Shown piece after piece: positions 18,414-28,800 of a stretch of 64,000 nt of DNA. Positions within the stretch are counted from its first letter, which is position 1, and each line of letters starts with the position of its first letter. The notes under the pieces are model-generated. The model searched no databases, was not told the origin of the DNA, and saw only the letters and a list, made by a program, of their open reading frames with translations. Source of the stretch: CAWUKT01 sp041565275 (GTDB lineage: Bacteria; Bacteroidota; Bacteroidia; J057; JADKCL01); assembly GCA_041565275.1 (NCBI GenBank), contig JBFGVE010000001.1:31709-95708 (forward strand), read 5' to 3'. Made by a program: the position numbers and the translations under genes.

Positions 18414-19184
18414 GTGAATAAAACTTTTTCCCTTCTCAACCTCTTAGGTTATGCTTTTCTTCTAGTAATGAATTTTCTAGCCAATGCTTTGCCACTTAAT
18501 GGTAAAACCACTGGCGAATTGTCAAATCTATATCCCAACTTGTTTGTCCCTGCAGGTTTTACCTTTTCCATATGGGGAGTGATCTACACCTGGGTAGGTA
18601 TTTGGGTGGTTTATCAACTCGTACAGTCGTTCCGTGGAAAGGACAATGCCGGAGTCGGTAAGATTGGCGTCTTCTTTTTACTATCTTCTTTGGCAAACGC
18701 TGCCTGGATTGTAGCTTGGCATTATCAGTTGGTTCCGTTGTCTTTGGTCATTATGTTGATCATTCTCGGATCATTGATCGTTATTTATCTTCGCTTGGGA
18801 ATTGGGAAAGGGTATCATGGCACGGCGGCCCGAGCACTGGTGCATTCGCCTTTCAGCATTTACTTGGGGTGGATTACAATTGCTACCATCGCCAACGTGA
18901 CGACCCTTCTTGTGGATATCAATTGGGACGGGTTTGGAATTGATCCGATTACTTGGACCATTGTAATGGTTCTTATCACTACTCTGATCACCTTGGTTGT
19001 TCTTTGGAAGCGTCGTGATTATACCTATGCCCTGGTATCAATCTGGGCCTTTTTCGGGATTTCCTCCAAGCGATTGGACGATCTGGTCGTGTCGGACATC
19101 ATTGTCACCTGGCTCTATGTAGCCATGGGTGTGATTGTTTTGGGAACACTTTCAGCCGTAATCTTTAGGCCAAAAGAATATTAA
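18414..19184 (+). CDS. TspO/MBR-like tryptophan-rich membrane protein
   Basis: A 256-residue multi-pass membrane protein related to the tryptophan-rich sensory/TspO group. FVPAGFTFSIWGVIYTWVGI and SSLANAAWIVAWHY match the helices that line the TspO ligand site, and about seven hydrophobic segments are visible. It is longer than classical TspO (about 160 residues), with extra helices at the C-terminus. The start is a GTG at 18414, since no in-frame ATG precedes the first helix. TspO proteins bind tetrapyrroles and related ligands; the ligand here is unknown. It stands alone between tonB and pruA. Confidence 0.72.
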   Translation: MNKTFSLLNLLGYAFLLVMNFLANALPLNGKTTGELSNLYPNLFVPAGFTFSIWGVIYTWVGIWVVYQLVQSFRGKDNAGVGKIGVFFLLSSLANAAWIVAWHYQLVPLSLVIMLIILGSLIVIYLRLGIGKGYHGTAARALVHSPFSIYLGWITIATIANVTTLLVDINWDGFGIDPITWTIVMVLITTLITLVVLWKRRDYTYALVSIWAFFGISSKRLDDLVVSDIIVTWLYVAMGVIVLGTLSAVIFRPKEY

Positions 19185-19250
19185 GGGTTTGGCTCAAAGA
19201 TACGTTTAACTTACCTTTACGGGGAGTTAGCACTAAACGCCATTCAATAC

Positions 19251-20882
19251 ATGTCAAACGCATTTTTTACTCCTCCTATTGTATCTAATGAACACGTTAA
19301 GAGCTACGTTCCCGGCTCGTCTGAACGTATCGAACTGAAGGCCGGGCTGGACAAGGCTTATGCCACTCAAGTTGACATTCCTATGTACATTGGTGGGCAC
19401 ACTATACGGACCAATGACAAGTGTAGTTTGCATCCCCCTCATGACCACCAGCATAAGCTGGGAGTGTACTCTAAAGGTGATAAATCACATGTAGATGCTG
19501 CAATTCATGCGGCACTGCAAGCTAGTGCTGAATGGGGTGCCACTCCGTGGGAGCATCGCGCGGCCATCTTCCTCAAGGCGGCAGATTTACTTACCGGACC
19601 TTACCGCCAAAGGATGAACGTAGCCACCATGCTGGGCCAGTCCAAAAACGTACATCAATCCGAGGTTGACGCTATCGCGGAATTGGCAGATTTTTGGCGT
19701 TACAATGTAAAGTACATGGCCCAGATTTACAAGGACCAACCGGAATCCTCTCCCGGTGTTTGGAACCGTATCGAATACCGACCCCTAGAAGGCTTCGTAT
19801 TTGCCCTCACTCCTTTCAATTTTACCTCCATTGCTGCCAATCTCCCTGGAGCGCCTGCGATGATGGGTAATACCATAGTGTGGAAACCTGCTAATTCTCA
19901 GATCTATTCTGCTGATCTGATCATGCAGATCTATCGTGAAGCTGGTCTTCCCGATGGCGTGATTAATCTGATCTATGTAGATGGTCCTACCGCCGGCGAT
20001 GTGATCTTCAAACATCCAGATTTTGCAGGGCTCCATTTCACCGGTTCTACCAGCGTCTTCCAATTCCTTTGGAGAGAAATTGGCAACAACATGGCCAATT
20101 ATAAAAGCTATCCTCGCATTGTTGGTGAAACCGGTGGAAAGGATTATATATTCATTCACCATGCTGCGGACACTGAAGCTGCTGCTACCGCTATAAGTCG
20201 TGGTGCCTTTGAGTTTCAAGGGCAGAAATGTTCCGCTGCCTCCAGAGTCTACATACCCAAAACTTTGTATGTAGACATTATGTCTAAGGTCCTTTCCGAG
20301 GTCAATAGCTTTAAGATGGGTGATGTTCGCGATTTTGGCAACTTTATCAATGCCGTGATTGACGAGCATGCCTTTGACAGGATCACTTCGTACATAGACC
20401 GTGCAAAGGAGTCCGTCGAAGCAGAGATTATAGCCGGTGGCAATTACGATAAAACCAGGGGGTACTTCATTGAACCAACCATCATCAAGACGAACAACCC
20501 TAAATTCCTGACCATGTGTGAGGAAATCTTTGGGCCGGTTTTGACAGTTTATGAATACGAGGATGAGAAATGGGAAGAAACCATTGAAATTCTGAATTCC
20601 ACTAGTCCTTATGCACTCACTGGTGCCTTTTTCTCACAAGATCGTTACGTGATCAATAAAGCTTCAGAATTGCTTCGCCATACGGCTGGAAATTTTTATA
20701 TCAATGACAAACCTACTGGTGCAGTTGTCGGTCAGCAGCCATTCGGAGGGGGACGTGGATCCGGAACCAATGACAAGGCAGGCTCATATTTGAACCTGTT
20801 GAGGTGGGTATCTGTTCGGACTATCAAAGAAAATTTTGTTCCTCCCACTGATTACCGGTATCCTTTTCTAGAAGAAGATTGA
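19251..20882 (+). CDS. pruA: L-glutamate gamma-semialdehyde dehydrogenase
   Basis: Oxidises glutamate semialdehyde (delta-1-pyrroline-5-carboxylate) to glutamate with NAD+, the second step of proline catabolism. The ALDH signature is intact: VGETGGKDY (with the general-base Glu), GQKCSAASRVY with the nucleophile C327, and EEIFGPVLTVYEYE. The N-terminal 100 residues and the C-terminal QPFGGGRGSGTNDK match the single-domain PruA form (about 540 residues) common in Bacteroidota, not the PutA fusion. No proline dehydrogenase lies nearby. Confidence 0.96.
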   Translation: MSNAFFTPPIVSNEHVKSYVPGSSERIELKAGLDKAYATQVDIPMYIGGHTIRTNDKCSLHPPHDHQHKLGVYSKGDKSHVDAAIHAALQASAEWGATPWEHRAAIFLKAADLLTGPYRQRMNVATMLGQSKNVHQSEVDAIAELADFWRYNVKYMAQIYKDQPESSPGVWNRIEYRPLEGFVFALTPFNFTSIAANLPGAPAMMGNTIVWKPANSQIYSADLIMQIYREAGLPDGVINLIYVDGPTAGDVIFKHPDFAGLHFTGSTSVFQFLWREIGNNMANYKSYPRIVGETGGKDYIFIHHAADTEAAATAISRGAFEFQGQKCSAASRVYIPKTLYVDIMSKVLSEVNSFKMGDVRDFGNFINAVIDEHAFDRITSYIDRAKESVEAEIIAGGNYDKTRGYFIEPTIIKTNNPKFLTMCEEIFGPVLTVYEYEDEKWEETIEILNSTSPYALTGAFFSQDRYVINKASELLRHTAGNFYINDKPTGAVVGQQPFGGGRGSGTNDKAGSYLNLLRWVSVRTIKENFVPPTDYRYPFLEED

Positions 20883-20972
20883 TCTTTATGGGTATTTTGA
20901 ATCCTTCTAAAGGATTGAGAATCCGGTTTATTCTGCCTGGTTTTGCAGATAAGTTCAAAAAGTAAATTATAT

Positions 20973-21488
20973 ATGAAGATTACCGTTCAAGAAAAACACG
21001 TGGTTACTTTAACTTACAACTTAAAAACTGATAGTGGTGACTTGGTGGATCAGGCAACCATTGAAAAGCCTTTCGCATTTATTCATGGCATTGGAACCAC
21101 CCTACCTGCATTTGATGCGGGATTGGTTGGTAAGGAAGCTGGGGAATCTTTTGAATTTTCCATTGATTCTGCCAACGGATATGGTGAACATGATAGCCAA
21201 AAAATCCAAAACCTTGACCGAGGAATTTTTGCCGAAGCTCCTGAAGGCACCTTGACCGTCGGCAACACTTTGCCCATGCAGTACAATGACCCTGGCAATT
21301 CATCTGGTGCGCAGACTATTTATGGCACTATTGCTGAACTGACAGAAAATGCTGTAAAAATGGATTTTAACCACCCTTTAGCAGGTCAAAACCTGAATTT
21401 CAGCGGTACCATCATTGGGGTTCGCAAAGCGACATCAGTCGAGTTGGAGCACGGTCATGCCCACGGACCCGGTGGTCATGAGCATTAG
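20973..21488 (+). CDS. slyD: FKBP-type peptidyl-prolyl isomerase, SlyD type
   Basis: Cytoplasmic folding helper with an FKBP prolyl isomerase domain and an insert-in-flap chaperone domain. The start of the fold is TYNLKTDSGDLVDQ, followed by PFAFIHGIGTTLPAFDAGL and the insert-containing middle. The C-terminus is His-rich (ELEHGHAHGPGGHEH), the short metal-binding tail of this family. I use the ATG at 20973; the frame upstream begins with a TTG at 20943 that would add ten unrelated residues. The stop overlaps the end of the convergent Nudix gene by four bases. Confidence 0.93.
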   Translation: MKITVQEKHVVTLTYNLKTDSGDLVDQATIEKPFAFIHGIGTTLPAFDAGLVGKEAGESFEFSIDSANGYGEHDSQKIQNLDRGIFAEAPEGTLTVGNTLPMQYNDPGNSSGAQTIYGTIAELTENAVKMDFNHPLAGQNLNFSGTIIGVRKATSVELEHGHAHGPGGHEH

Positions 21489-22126
21489 GAAAATACTTCG
21501 TTCAGAATTTCCCGGAATTCATTCATGATCATTGCTGTGGCACCCCATACGATGTGGTCATGAACCCGAAAGCAAGGAACCTCCAAAGTTTCGTTGTTCC
21601 TGCCTTTAATAGTTCCGGTTTGGATTGCATCTAAGTCTGTAAAAAATTGAATGGAGGCTTCCAACAATGACTGGACTTCCGTCGGATCAATGACAAAATT
21701 AGGTCGTGATTTGGCAATTCCAACGACCGGTTGTACCAAATAGTTGCTGGGAGGGATGTAAATTTTGGTCAATCTCCCCAGCAGTTCTACTTCTTTCCGT
21801 TCAATTCCGAGTTCCTCCTCGGTTTCCCTCAATGCGGTATCTTCAAAGTTATCGTCCACATACTCCACGCTTCCGCCAGGCAAACCGATCTGTCGGCTAT
21901 GCACCCCTTTGTATTCGGTTCTTTCTTGCATCGGGAGCAGAATGTTTCTGTTTTTATCTGGATAAAGAAGGATCAGGACCGCACTTTTTCGGGCATCTTT
22001 AGGTATTTTGAGGTCTTTGATTCGGTTTTTCCGACTGGAAGGAGCCATTTCGAGCTGGGCATCCAGGCCGGGAAGTGGCTGGTTCAGGCGATGGTGGAGC
22101 CAGTTTTGGAATTCTTCATCAAGCAT
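21485..22126 (-). CDS. Nudix hydrolase, CoA pyrophosphatase-like
   Basis: Hydrolyses pyrophosphate bonds in nucleoside-linked substrates, probably CoA or its derivatives. The Nudix box G-x5-E-x7-REUxEExGU is visible as GGSVEYVDDNFEDTALRETE followed by EELGI, with the preceding GVHSRQIGLPGG (the UPF0035 signature typical of CoA pyrophosphatases). The C-terminal HDHIVWGATAMIMNEF is the usual ending of that subfamily. 213 residues is normal. It faces slyD with a 4-base overlap of the stop codons and starts about 85 bases from a divergent uncharacterised gene. Confidence 0.88.
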   Translation of the reverse strand: MLDEEFQNWLHHRLNQPLPGLDAQLEMAPSSRKNRIKDLKIPKDARKSAVLILLYPDKNRNILLPMQERTEYKGVHSRQIGLPGGSVEYVDDNFEDTALRETEEELGIERKEVELLGRLTKIYIPPSNYLVQPVVGIAKSRPNFVIDPTEVQSLLEASIQFFTDLDAIQTGTIKGRNNETLEVPCFRVHDHIVWGATAMIMNEFREILNEVFS

Positions 22127-22211
22127 ATCCTTCAGTAAAGTTCAGTATCATAAAACCAGAGAGTTGAAAAAGGGTTTTGACTTTGCTCAATCTTAGCGAG
22201 ATTTGCCGCCT

Positions 22212-23237
22212 ATGATCCCGGAAATCCCCAGCCAATTGTGGCGAACCCTCTTTCAATGCTCATCTGAACTGTATAAAAAGGCACCCTGGACCATTATGGG
22301 TGACCAGCATATATTCGGAATGGTAGATCCGGTCACAGGTCAAAACTGCTATGGTACAGTAATGGGACATTTGGGCAGTTATTTCGCCTTTGCTCTTTAC
22401 CGTGGTAAAGCGGGGTATAAGAGTATGCTTTCCTTGCTGTCCGAGGAAGAAACAACCGATCCGGAAGAAGCACTCTACGAGCAGGATTGTATTATTGTCT
22501 CTTTTGAACTGGAGAGTGACGCTGATGGCGAAGATGTGGCACTGATGGAGTCTGTGGCCAAAGATGCGGTAGATATTGACCGAATACCCGGATTCAGGAG
22601 TTATCGACAGGGACTTATGCCTTGGTCTATTGATGAGGAAGAGGGTCGGTTGATAGAAGGAGGCATGAGACTTTGTATTCAGGTGGTCTGCAGTTTGCAG
22701 GAAGATCCAGCGTATCTGACACCCTGCAAGGAAGACAAGGGCAAGTTGCGTTTCTTTCGTAAAAATGGGAGCAACTGGATAAGTCAATGGGAAGCTCCGG
22801 ATAACATCCTTGATTTTTCTCCTTCTCAACTACAGGTAAATGCAGGCAAAATAGATGAGTTAAAGCAATTGCCTAACACTGAAGGTATGTGGCTGTTTGA
22901 GCGGTTCCTTTTTCGCCAGCCCTCCATGGATGAATCAAGTGAGCGGCCTTATTTTCCCGTGACCTTTTTGTTCATGGATCTTGAGACCCAGGTCATATGT
23001 GGTATGGATTTGGTACGGCCGGCCCGTTTGGAGGAAGATGGAGGAGAAGTTTTATTGCAATTGATTCAGGATGCTGGGAAACTTCCTTCAGCCTTGGTTG
23101 TGTCCAAAAAAGAAAATTATATATTGATTCATCCAATAAGTAGAGCTCTGGGTTTGGAAGTTCACCTTGAAGAAAGTCTGAACGTATTACCCGATATCAA
23201 GGCGGCTCTATACAGGCAACTGGATTACGAAGGTTGA
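22212..23237 (+). CDS. DUF7309/DUF6930-like protein
   Basis: A 341-residue cytoplasmic protein without signal peptide. The N-terminal half has WRTLFQCSSELYKKAPWTIM and GTVMGHLGSYFAFALYRGK, which I associate with a DUF7309-type domain, and the C-terminal half a DUF6930-like domain (VICGMDLVRPARLEED and QLIQDAGKLPSALVVSK). Domain names are from memory. The annotated start is the ATG at 22212; a TTG three codons earlier is possible. Its last 13 bases overlap the end of the convergent DUF1573 gene. No function is known. Confidence 0.62.
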   Translation: MIPEIPSQLWRTLFQCSSELYKKAPWTIMGDQHIFGMVDPVTGQNCYGTVMGHLGSYFAFALYRGKAGYKSMLSLLSEEETTDPEEALYEQDCIIVSFELESDADGEDVALMESVAKDAVDIDRIPGFRSYRQGLMPWSIDEEEGRLIEGGMRLCIQVVCSLQEDPAYLTPCKEDKGKLRFFRKNGSNWISQWEAPDNILDFSPSQLQVNAGKIDELKQLPNTEGMWLFERFLFRQPSMDESSERPYFPVTFLFMDLETQVICGMDLVRPARLEEDGGEVLLQLIQDAGKLPSALVVSKKENYILIHPISRALGLEVHLEESLNVLPDIKAALYRQLDYEG

Positions 23238-23722
23238 TAGCCTGAATTGGGCAATACCTTACCACGTAATTTTAGGGTTTCCATCGGCCTCAAATCGCCA
23301 TTGATTAGGACAGGAAACATCTTTTCATGTGTGGCAGGTACGCTCCGTGCCTGCCCTTCTGTTCGAAACGTAATCTTGATCTCTCCGACTTCGCCGGGAG
23401 CCAGGTTGTGAGTAGGATATTCAGCGAAGAGGCAATAACAAGACACTTTTACCTCGTCAATCTTGACGCTGTGGTTGGACATATTCTGGAAAGGATAGAC
23501 TGCATATACTGTATCACCAGCGACTACATCTGCGAAATCCATCTCAAGATGAGAAAAGTGAAGGTCACCTGATTGCCCGGGAATCAGATCAATCTTGGCC
23601 TTGAGTTTCCCCTCTTCGGCGACAGTTTCGCTACCTTTTTCTGCGGTAGTAGATGGATTATCACAGGTTGTGAAGCCTAGCATTACCAGAAAACAAAATG
23701 TGAAAAGCCGTATGGTCTTCAT
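23225..23722 (-). CDS. DUF1573 lipoprotein
   Basis: Exported lipoprotein of 165 residues. The signal peptide FTFCFLVMLGFTTC ends in a lipobox with Cys20. The DUF1573 domain, an Ig-like fold common in Bacteroidota exported proteins, is seen in LEMDFADVVAGDTVYAVYPF and KIDEVKVSCYCLFAEYPT, then LAPGEVGEIKITFRTEGQ. Function is unknown; these proteins are often abundant envelope proteins. The gene converges with the DUF7309-like gene, overlapping by 13 bases, and lies upstream of parE on the same strand. Confidence 0.85.
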   Translation of the reverse strand: MKTIRLFTFCFLVMLGFTTCDNPSTTAEKGSETVAEEGKLKAKIDLIPGQSGDLHFSHLEMDFADVVAGDTVYAVYPFQNMSNHSVKIDEVKVSCYCLFAEYPTHNLAPGEVGEIKITFRTEGQARSVPATHEKMFPVLINGDLRPMETLKLRGKVLPNSGYQPS

Positions 23723-23784
23723 ATTGGGTTTAGGATTTAGACAAATTTAATTATTCCTGGAGAATAGAGTATATACTTATGGTT

Positions 23785-25650
23785 TCAAGCCACTTCCGTG
23801 ACCAAGTCTTTTTCAACTTTGAGGTGGTCAATGATAAAATCCTGTCGATGCGGAGAGTTTTTACCCATAAAGTAACTCAGTAACTCCCCAATGGTGGAGT
23901 CTTTGCGTAAGATCACGGGTTCCAGACGTATTCCATGTCCGATAAAACTTTCAAATTCATCAGGGCTGATCTCTCCTAAGCCCTTGAAGCGAGTGATTTC
24001 GGAGTTATTGCCCAGCTTTTCCACAGCAGCCAACCTTTCATTCTCATCGTAACAATAGATCGTTTCCTTCTTGTTACGAACCCTGAAAAGGGGAGTTTCG
24101 AGAATATAGACATGTCTCTGGCGAACCAAATCCGGGAAAAATTGCAGGAAAAAGGTCAAAAGCAGCAGGCGAATGTGCATCCCATCAACATCAGCATCTG
24201 TCGCGATGATAATTTTGGCGTACCTCAGCCCTTCGATCCCATCTTCTATGTTCAAGGCATGTTGCATGAGATTGAACTCCTCATTTTCGTAGACGACCTT
24301 TTTACTGAGGCCAAAACAGTTCAAGGGCTTTCCCTTGAGAGAAAATACAGCTTGGGTCTTAGGGTCTCGGGCTTTGGTAATAGATCCGGAAGCAGAGTCG
24401 CCTTCAGTGATAAAGATCATTGACTCCCCCGCCCGTTCGTGACTTCCATTGTAATGGTATTTGCAATCGCGGAGCTTTTTGTTGTGTAGGTTGGCTTTTT
24501 TTGCTCGCTCATTGGCTAGCTTTTTGATTCCGGCAATATCTTTCCGCTCACGCTCACTTTGCTTGATTCGCTTGTGCAGAGCTTCTGCAACATCTTTGTT
24601 ACGGTGAAGATAATTGTCCAACTGAGTCTTGACCACCTCGTTGATCCAGGTACGGATTACTTTTCCTTTGCCATTGGGTTCGGTAGTGATAGACCCAAGC
24701 TTGGTCTTAGTCTGTGACTCAAAGACGGGTTCTTGAGCGCGGATTGCGATCGCACCGACCATAGAGGCTCGTACATCTGTTGCATCAAATTTTTTGTCGT
24801 AGAATTCCCTAACTGTTTTTACAACGGCTTCGCGGAGGGCCTGCTGGTGGGTTCCGCCTTGGTTGGTATGCTGACCGTTGACGAATGAATAGTACGTTTC
24901 TCCGTATTGGTTACCGTGGGTCAAGGCTACTTCAATATCTTCGTCCATGAAGTGGATTACCGGGTAGCGGCGTTCACTCTCTTCAAGGTTGTATTCAAGC
25001 AAGTCTCTGAGCCCGTTCTTGGACTGGAACTTCTTCCCGTTAAAAATGATGGTGAGTCCCCGATTCAGAAAAACATAATTCCGCATCATATTTTCCACGT
25101 ACTCAGGATTGTACCGGAACTTGCGAAATATTTCAAGGTCAGGGGTGAATACGGTGAGGGTTCCGTGGCGCATGGTATTAGCAATGATAGGATGATCATT
25201 GGAGATTTTACCTTTCTCGAATTCCACCAATTTGGTTTTCCCTTCACGGTAAGACTGGACCAGGAATTCAGAAGAAAGGGCATTGACAGCCTTGGTGCCA
25301 ACTCCGTTGAGGCCAATGGCCTTTTGGAAGGACTTAGAATCAAACTTTCCTCCTGTGTTGATCTGTGAAACACAATCGATCACTTTACCCAGTGGAATAC
25401 CTCTTCCATAATCCCTGACTCTTACTTTGTGTTGGGTTACAGACACTTCAATGGTCTTACCTACACCCATCATAAATTCATCGATGGAATTGTCGATCAC
25501 CTCCTTCAGCAGGATATAGATGCCATCATCAGGTGAAGATCCATCTCCCAGTTTACCAATGTACATTCCCGGACGCTTGCGGATGTGTTCCAGTGCATCC
25601 AGTGTCCTGATTGAGCTCTCGTCGTATACAGGTGTTTTCTCTTCCGTCAT
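23785..25650 (-). CDS. parE: DNA topoisomerase IV subunit B
   Basis: ATPase subunit of the type IIA topoisomerase that decatenates daughter chromosomes. The N-terminal ATPase has RKRPGMYIGKLGDGSSPDDG, EVIDNSIDEFMMG with the catalytic Glu, and GGKFDSKSFQKAIGLNGVG. The TOPRIM domain shows FITEGDSASGSITKARD and IIIATDADVDGMHIRLLLL with the metal-binding acidic residues. 621 residues fits ParE rather than GyrB, as does the order of blocks after TOPRIM. parC is not adjacent. Start ATG 25650 just precedes conserved sequence. Confidence 0.95.
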   Translation of the reverse strand: MTEEKTPVYDESSIRTLDALEHIRKRPGMYIGKLGDGSSPDDGIYILLKEVIDNSIDEFMMGVGKTIEVSVTQHKVRVRDYGRGIPLGKVIDCVSQINTGGKFDSKSFQKAIGLNGVGTKAVNALSSEFLVQSYREGKTKLVEFEKGKISNDHPIIANTMRHGTLTVFTPDLEIFRKFRYNPEYVENMMRNYVFLNRGLTIIFNGKKFQSKNGLRDLLEYNLEESERRYPVIHFMDEDIEVALTHGNQYGETYYSFVNGQHTNQGGTHQQALREAVVKTVREFYDKKFDATDVRASMVGAIAIRAQEPVFESQTKTKLGSITTEPNGKGKVIRTWINEVVKTQLDNYLHRNKDVAEALHKRIKQSERERKDIAGIKKLANERAKKANLHNKKLRDCKYHYNGSHERAGESMIFITEGDSASGSITKARDPKTQAVFSLKGKPLNCFGLSKKVVYENEEFNLMQHALNIEDGIEGLRYAKIIIATDADVDGMHIRLLLLTFFLQFFPDLVRQRHVYILETPLFRVRNKKETIYCYDENERLAAVEKLGNNSEITRFKGLGEISPDEFESFIGHGIRLEPVILRKDSTIGELLSYFMGKNSPHRQDFIIDHLKVEKDLVTEVA

Positions 25651-25786
25651 AATCTCTCAGGTTCAAATTCTAGCTTCAAAGCTATTCTTTCTGCCCTCGG
25701 TTCTCAAGGGTTAATATGCACAGTTATCGGTTGTTTTTTTGGAGACCACATTTGGTTCTTCTGCATAAATGATAATCCATTGGAGT

Positions 25787-25834
25787 TTTTCCCCAAGGAA
25801 TCACTGGCAAATAAGTATTTTCCCCAAGGAATCA
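25787..25834. repeat. 17-bp direct repeat spanning the stop codon
   Basis: TTTTCCCCAAGGAATCA occurs at 25787-25803 and again at 25818-25834, a 31-base period. The right copy is inside the last codons of the GH3/serine-hydrolase gene and the left copy covers its TGA stop and the adjoining 3' flank. It looks like a small tandem duplication that reached past the end of the gene. No function is apparent. Confidence 0.75.
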
Positions 25835-28800
25835 ACAGAAGCAGAGTCTCTTTGGGTCAGGCATATAAACTCTTCATCGACAGGAACACAAATCCCTTCA
25901 GGTGGTAAGTCAAGGCCAAGGGCATTGTAGACAATTTGCTGAATATTCTGCCGAACTCGGTAGATGTTGATCTTCTGGTTTTTGCGGTCTGGGTAGACGC
26001 GGTTGGAGAGAAAAATAAAGATGATGTCCGTATCCGGATCGGCCCAGGCACATGTCCCGGTAAAGCCGGTGTGGCCAAAAGTGGTAGGAGAGGCACTGAA
26101 GCAGCACATCCCCCGGTCTTGTTCGGGAACAGGTTTCTGCATGTCGAATCCCAAACCACGGTGACTATTGGGGTAGCGGGAGGTAAATTTTCGAACAGTT
26201 TCCTCGCTGATAAAACGGGTTCCTCCATAAGTTCCTTTATTCAGCAACATTTGCATCAAGACAGCAAGGTCTCTTGTATTTGAGAAGAGACCTGCTTGCC
26301 CACCCACTCCTCCAAAAATGGCGGTGGATTCGTCATGGACAAAGCCGCGGAGAAGTTGCTTCCGCCACCAGCGGTCCCATTCAGTGGGAATCACTTCAGC
26401 CTCATTAAAGCGGTTGAGAGGATGATAGCCGATTGATTTCAGGCCCAGAGGGCCATAAAATTTCTTACGAACAAACTTATCCAATTCCGTATTGTGAATC
26501 CGTTCCAGTACGCGTTTCAGGATGAACATACTCATATCGGAGTATTGGTAAGCGCCCCGGGTGGATAGTCTCACTGTGCGTACCCGGTCCCACAATGTAT
26601 CCAAAATTGTGGAATTGAGGAACAATTCATCAGCAATCTGAAGGTCGTGTACAGAATCCTTTTGTGTCCTATAGACTTGGCTACGGACTGTATCTGCACT
26701 GTCCACAAAAGTGAAATACTTGTAAAAGGGCAATCCAGAAGGAAGTCCGGCTCTGTGGGTAAGCAATTCTTCCGAGGTGATGTCTTTGATGGTGATGTAA
26801 GAAGAATCCAACTCTTTCAAATAGGTTTTGATTGGAGAATCGAGTTTGAGGTTGTTTTGGTCGTAGGACCACATGGCCATCAGGGTTGTGGCCGCGATTT
26901 TGGTTACCGAGGCGATGTCATAGACATCATCGAGACTGACCCGCCGGGTCCGATTGTAGTCATGGTAACCATAAGTCCTGTTGAAGAATACTTTCCCACC
27001 TTTTGCTGCAAGTACCTGGCAGCCAGGAAAAGTTCCGAGACGAATAGCATTGTAGATAATCGAATCAATGGGCCTTAGGTTGGCCGGATCAATACCAAGG
27101 TCTTCGGGGTCGCAATAAGACAGGCGGATTTTTTCTCCCCTGGGCATTCCCATTCCTACTTCAAAAGTAGGATTCACAGAAAAAGGTAGGGTCGCGGTGG
27201 AGGTTGCTGCTCCAAATATGAGCTGGGCCATGGCGCGGTGAGTCAGTTCGCGGTCATCATAGGCGTGGACCAATACCTGAAGGCTATCCAGATCGGGTAA
27301 CACTGCCGGAGGGCAGAAGTTGGCGACAATGGAACGCGTAGCATTTCTGAGGGCATAGAGGAACCCCAGGGTTGCCTGCGGGAGTCGACCGCATGAATCC
27401 CGATGACTCAACCCTGGATGAATATCTACGATGGTATAGTCGTATTTTTTGAGCTGCCTGAGCATCGCTGCATATTCGCCCGAACCAGCATATCGGTTCA
27501 GATAGAAGTGGTCCATATTGGCATAAAGGTCAAGAGTCCTCTGCATGCTTGTGCGATTTCCCGGCCCTAAACTCAGGGTAGCAATTTTGGTAGTTGCGAC
27601 TTTTTTTAGGGGTAGGTATCCCCGTTCATCGCGTAGAATGGTCAGAGAAGAAGCGGTGATGGACCGGTTCAGTTCTTCCAATCTGACTTGAGGAGAATGG
27701 GTGAGAATAGAATCCGGGTGGCGAATGAAAAGGGTATCCAATCCCAGGAGTGCCTTCTTGAAGAGATGACGATGTACTTTTTCATTGAGGTCTTTTTCTG
27801 TAATTAATCCTTCTTGCACTGCTTTGATCAACTTCATTAAAGTCGGTTCGAGTTCTGAGGGAGAAACTATCATGTCCGTTCCAGCTTTAATAGCCATTGT
27901 TTCTGCTTCTCCGGGTTCAAATTCTGTGAAGAACAGGCAGTCCCGAAAGGCTGGTGAAAAGATCAATCCTTTATACTTCAGCTCATGGCGCAGTATCTCC
28001 TTTTGGATAGATGAGGAAAGAGAGGCGGGTAACGTATCGATAACGGAGATTGAAAAATGTGAGAGAGCCAGGGCCTCGATTTGTTCTTTCAACAGTGCTC
28101 TGATCGGAGCAAATTCATGGACCTTCATGGAGTCAAAGCTACTCGAGTTTTCAGGAAACAAGCCTGAAAAATTATTGGGAATGGTTTTAAGGCTGGGCAA
28201 AAAGCGTACTGAAGGGATTACCTGGGCATCTTCGAGGCCGTGGACCAGTGCTTCGCTGAGCAGTCGGCTTCTTTCGGGCTGTGAACTGATGGCATCAGGT
28301 TCCTTTTGGGCGTCGAGGGGAATGGTAGATGCCGAGGTAAAGACAATGTGGCCACCAAGGTAACGGCATTCAGATCCAACGGCCATTCCCCAGGAGTAAG
28401 CAAAGTTGGCATCATTGGTAGCACCGAGAGATTGCAAAGATGGATACCCCCTCGCTTCAGCCCATTTTTGACTGGCATCCAGTGCGACCCAGACAGGCGA
28501 ATCCAGTTTCTGGTTGACCCGATGGGCAAGTAAACGTTGGCTTTGTCGGTCTTCATTCGAAAGCAAAAGCCCTCCAATGTGAAGTTGATCAATTCTTTCT
28601 GCAAATGCCTCTAATTCTTCGCCGCTGATGGTCTGGCCTCTTGACTTCCCCTCCCATTCAGGAGATGCAACCATAATCAATTGCCCGACTTTCTCCGCGA
28701 GGGTCATTGATGCAAGGCGACTTCTCGACCAAGCCTCCGCTCGGGCAATCTTAGGATCTTGTATCTGGAGAGGTTCTACTTCGATAACCTCTCCAGGGCC

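Noticed and set aside
25936..26283. Long plus-strand frame opposite the GH3/serine-hydrolase gene
   Set aside because: It mirrors the coding frame of a well-supported gene, has no start signal and no recognisable domain.
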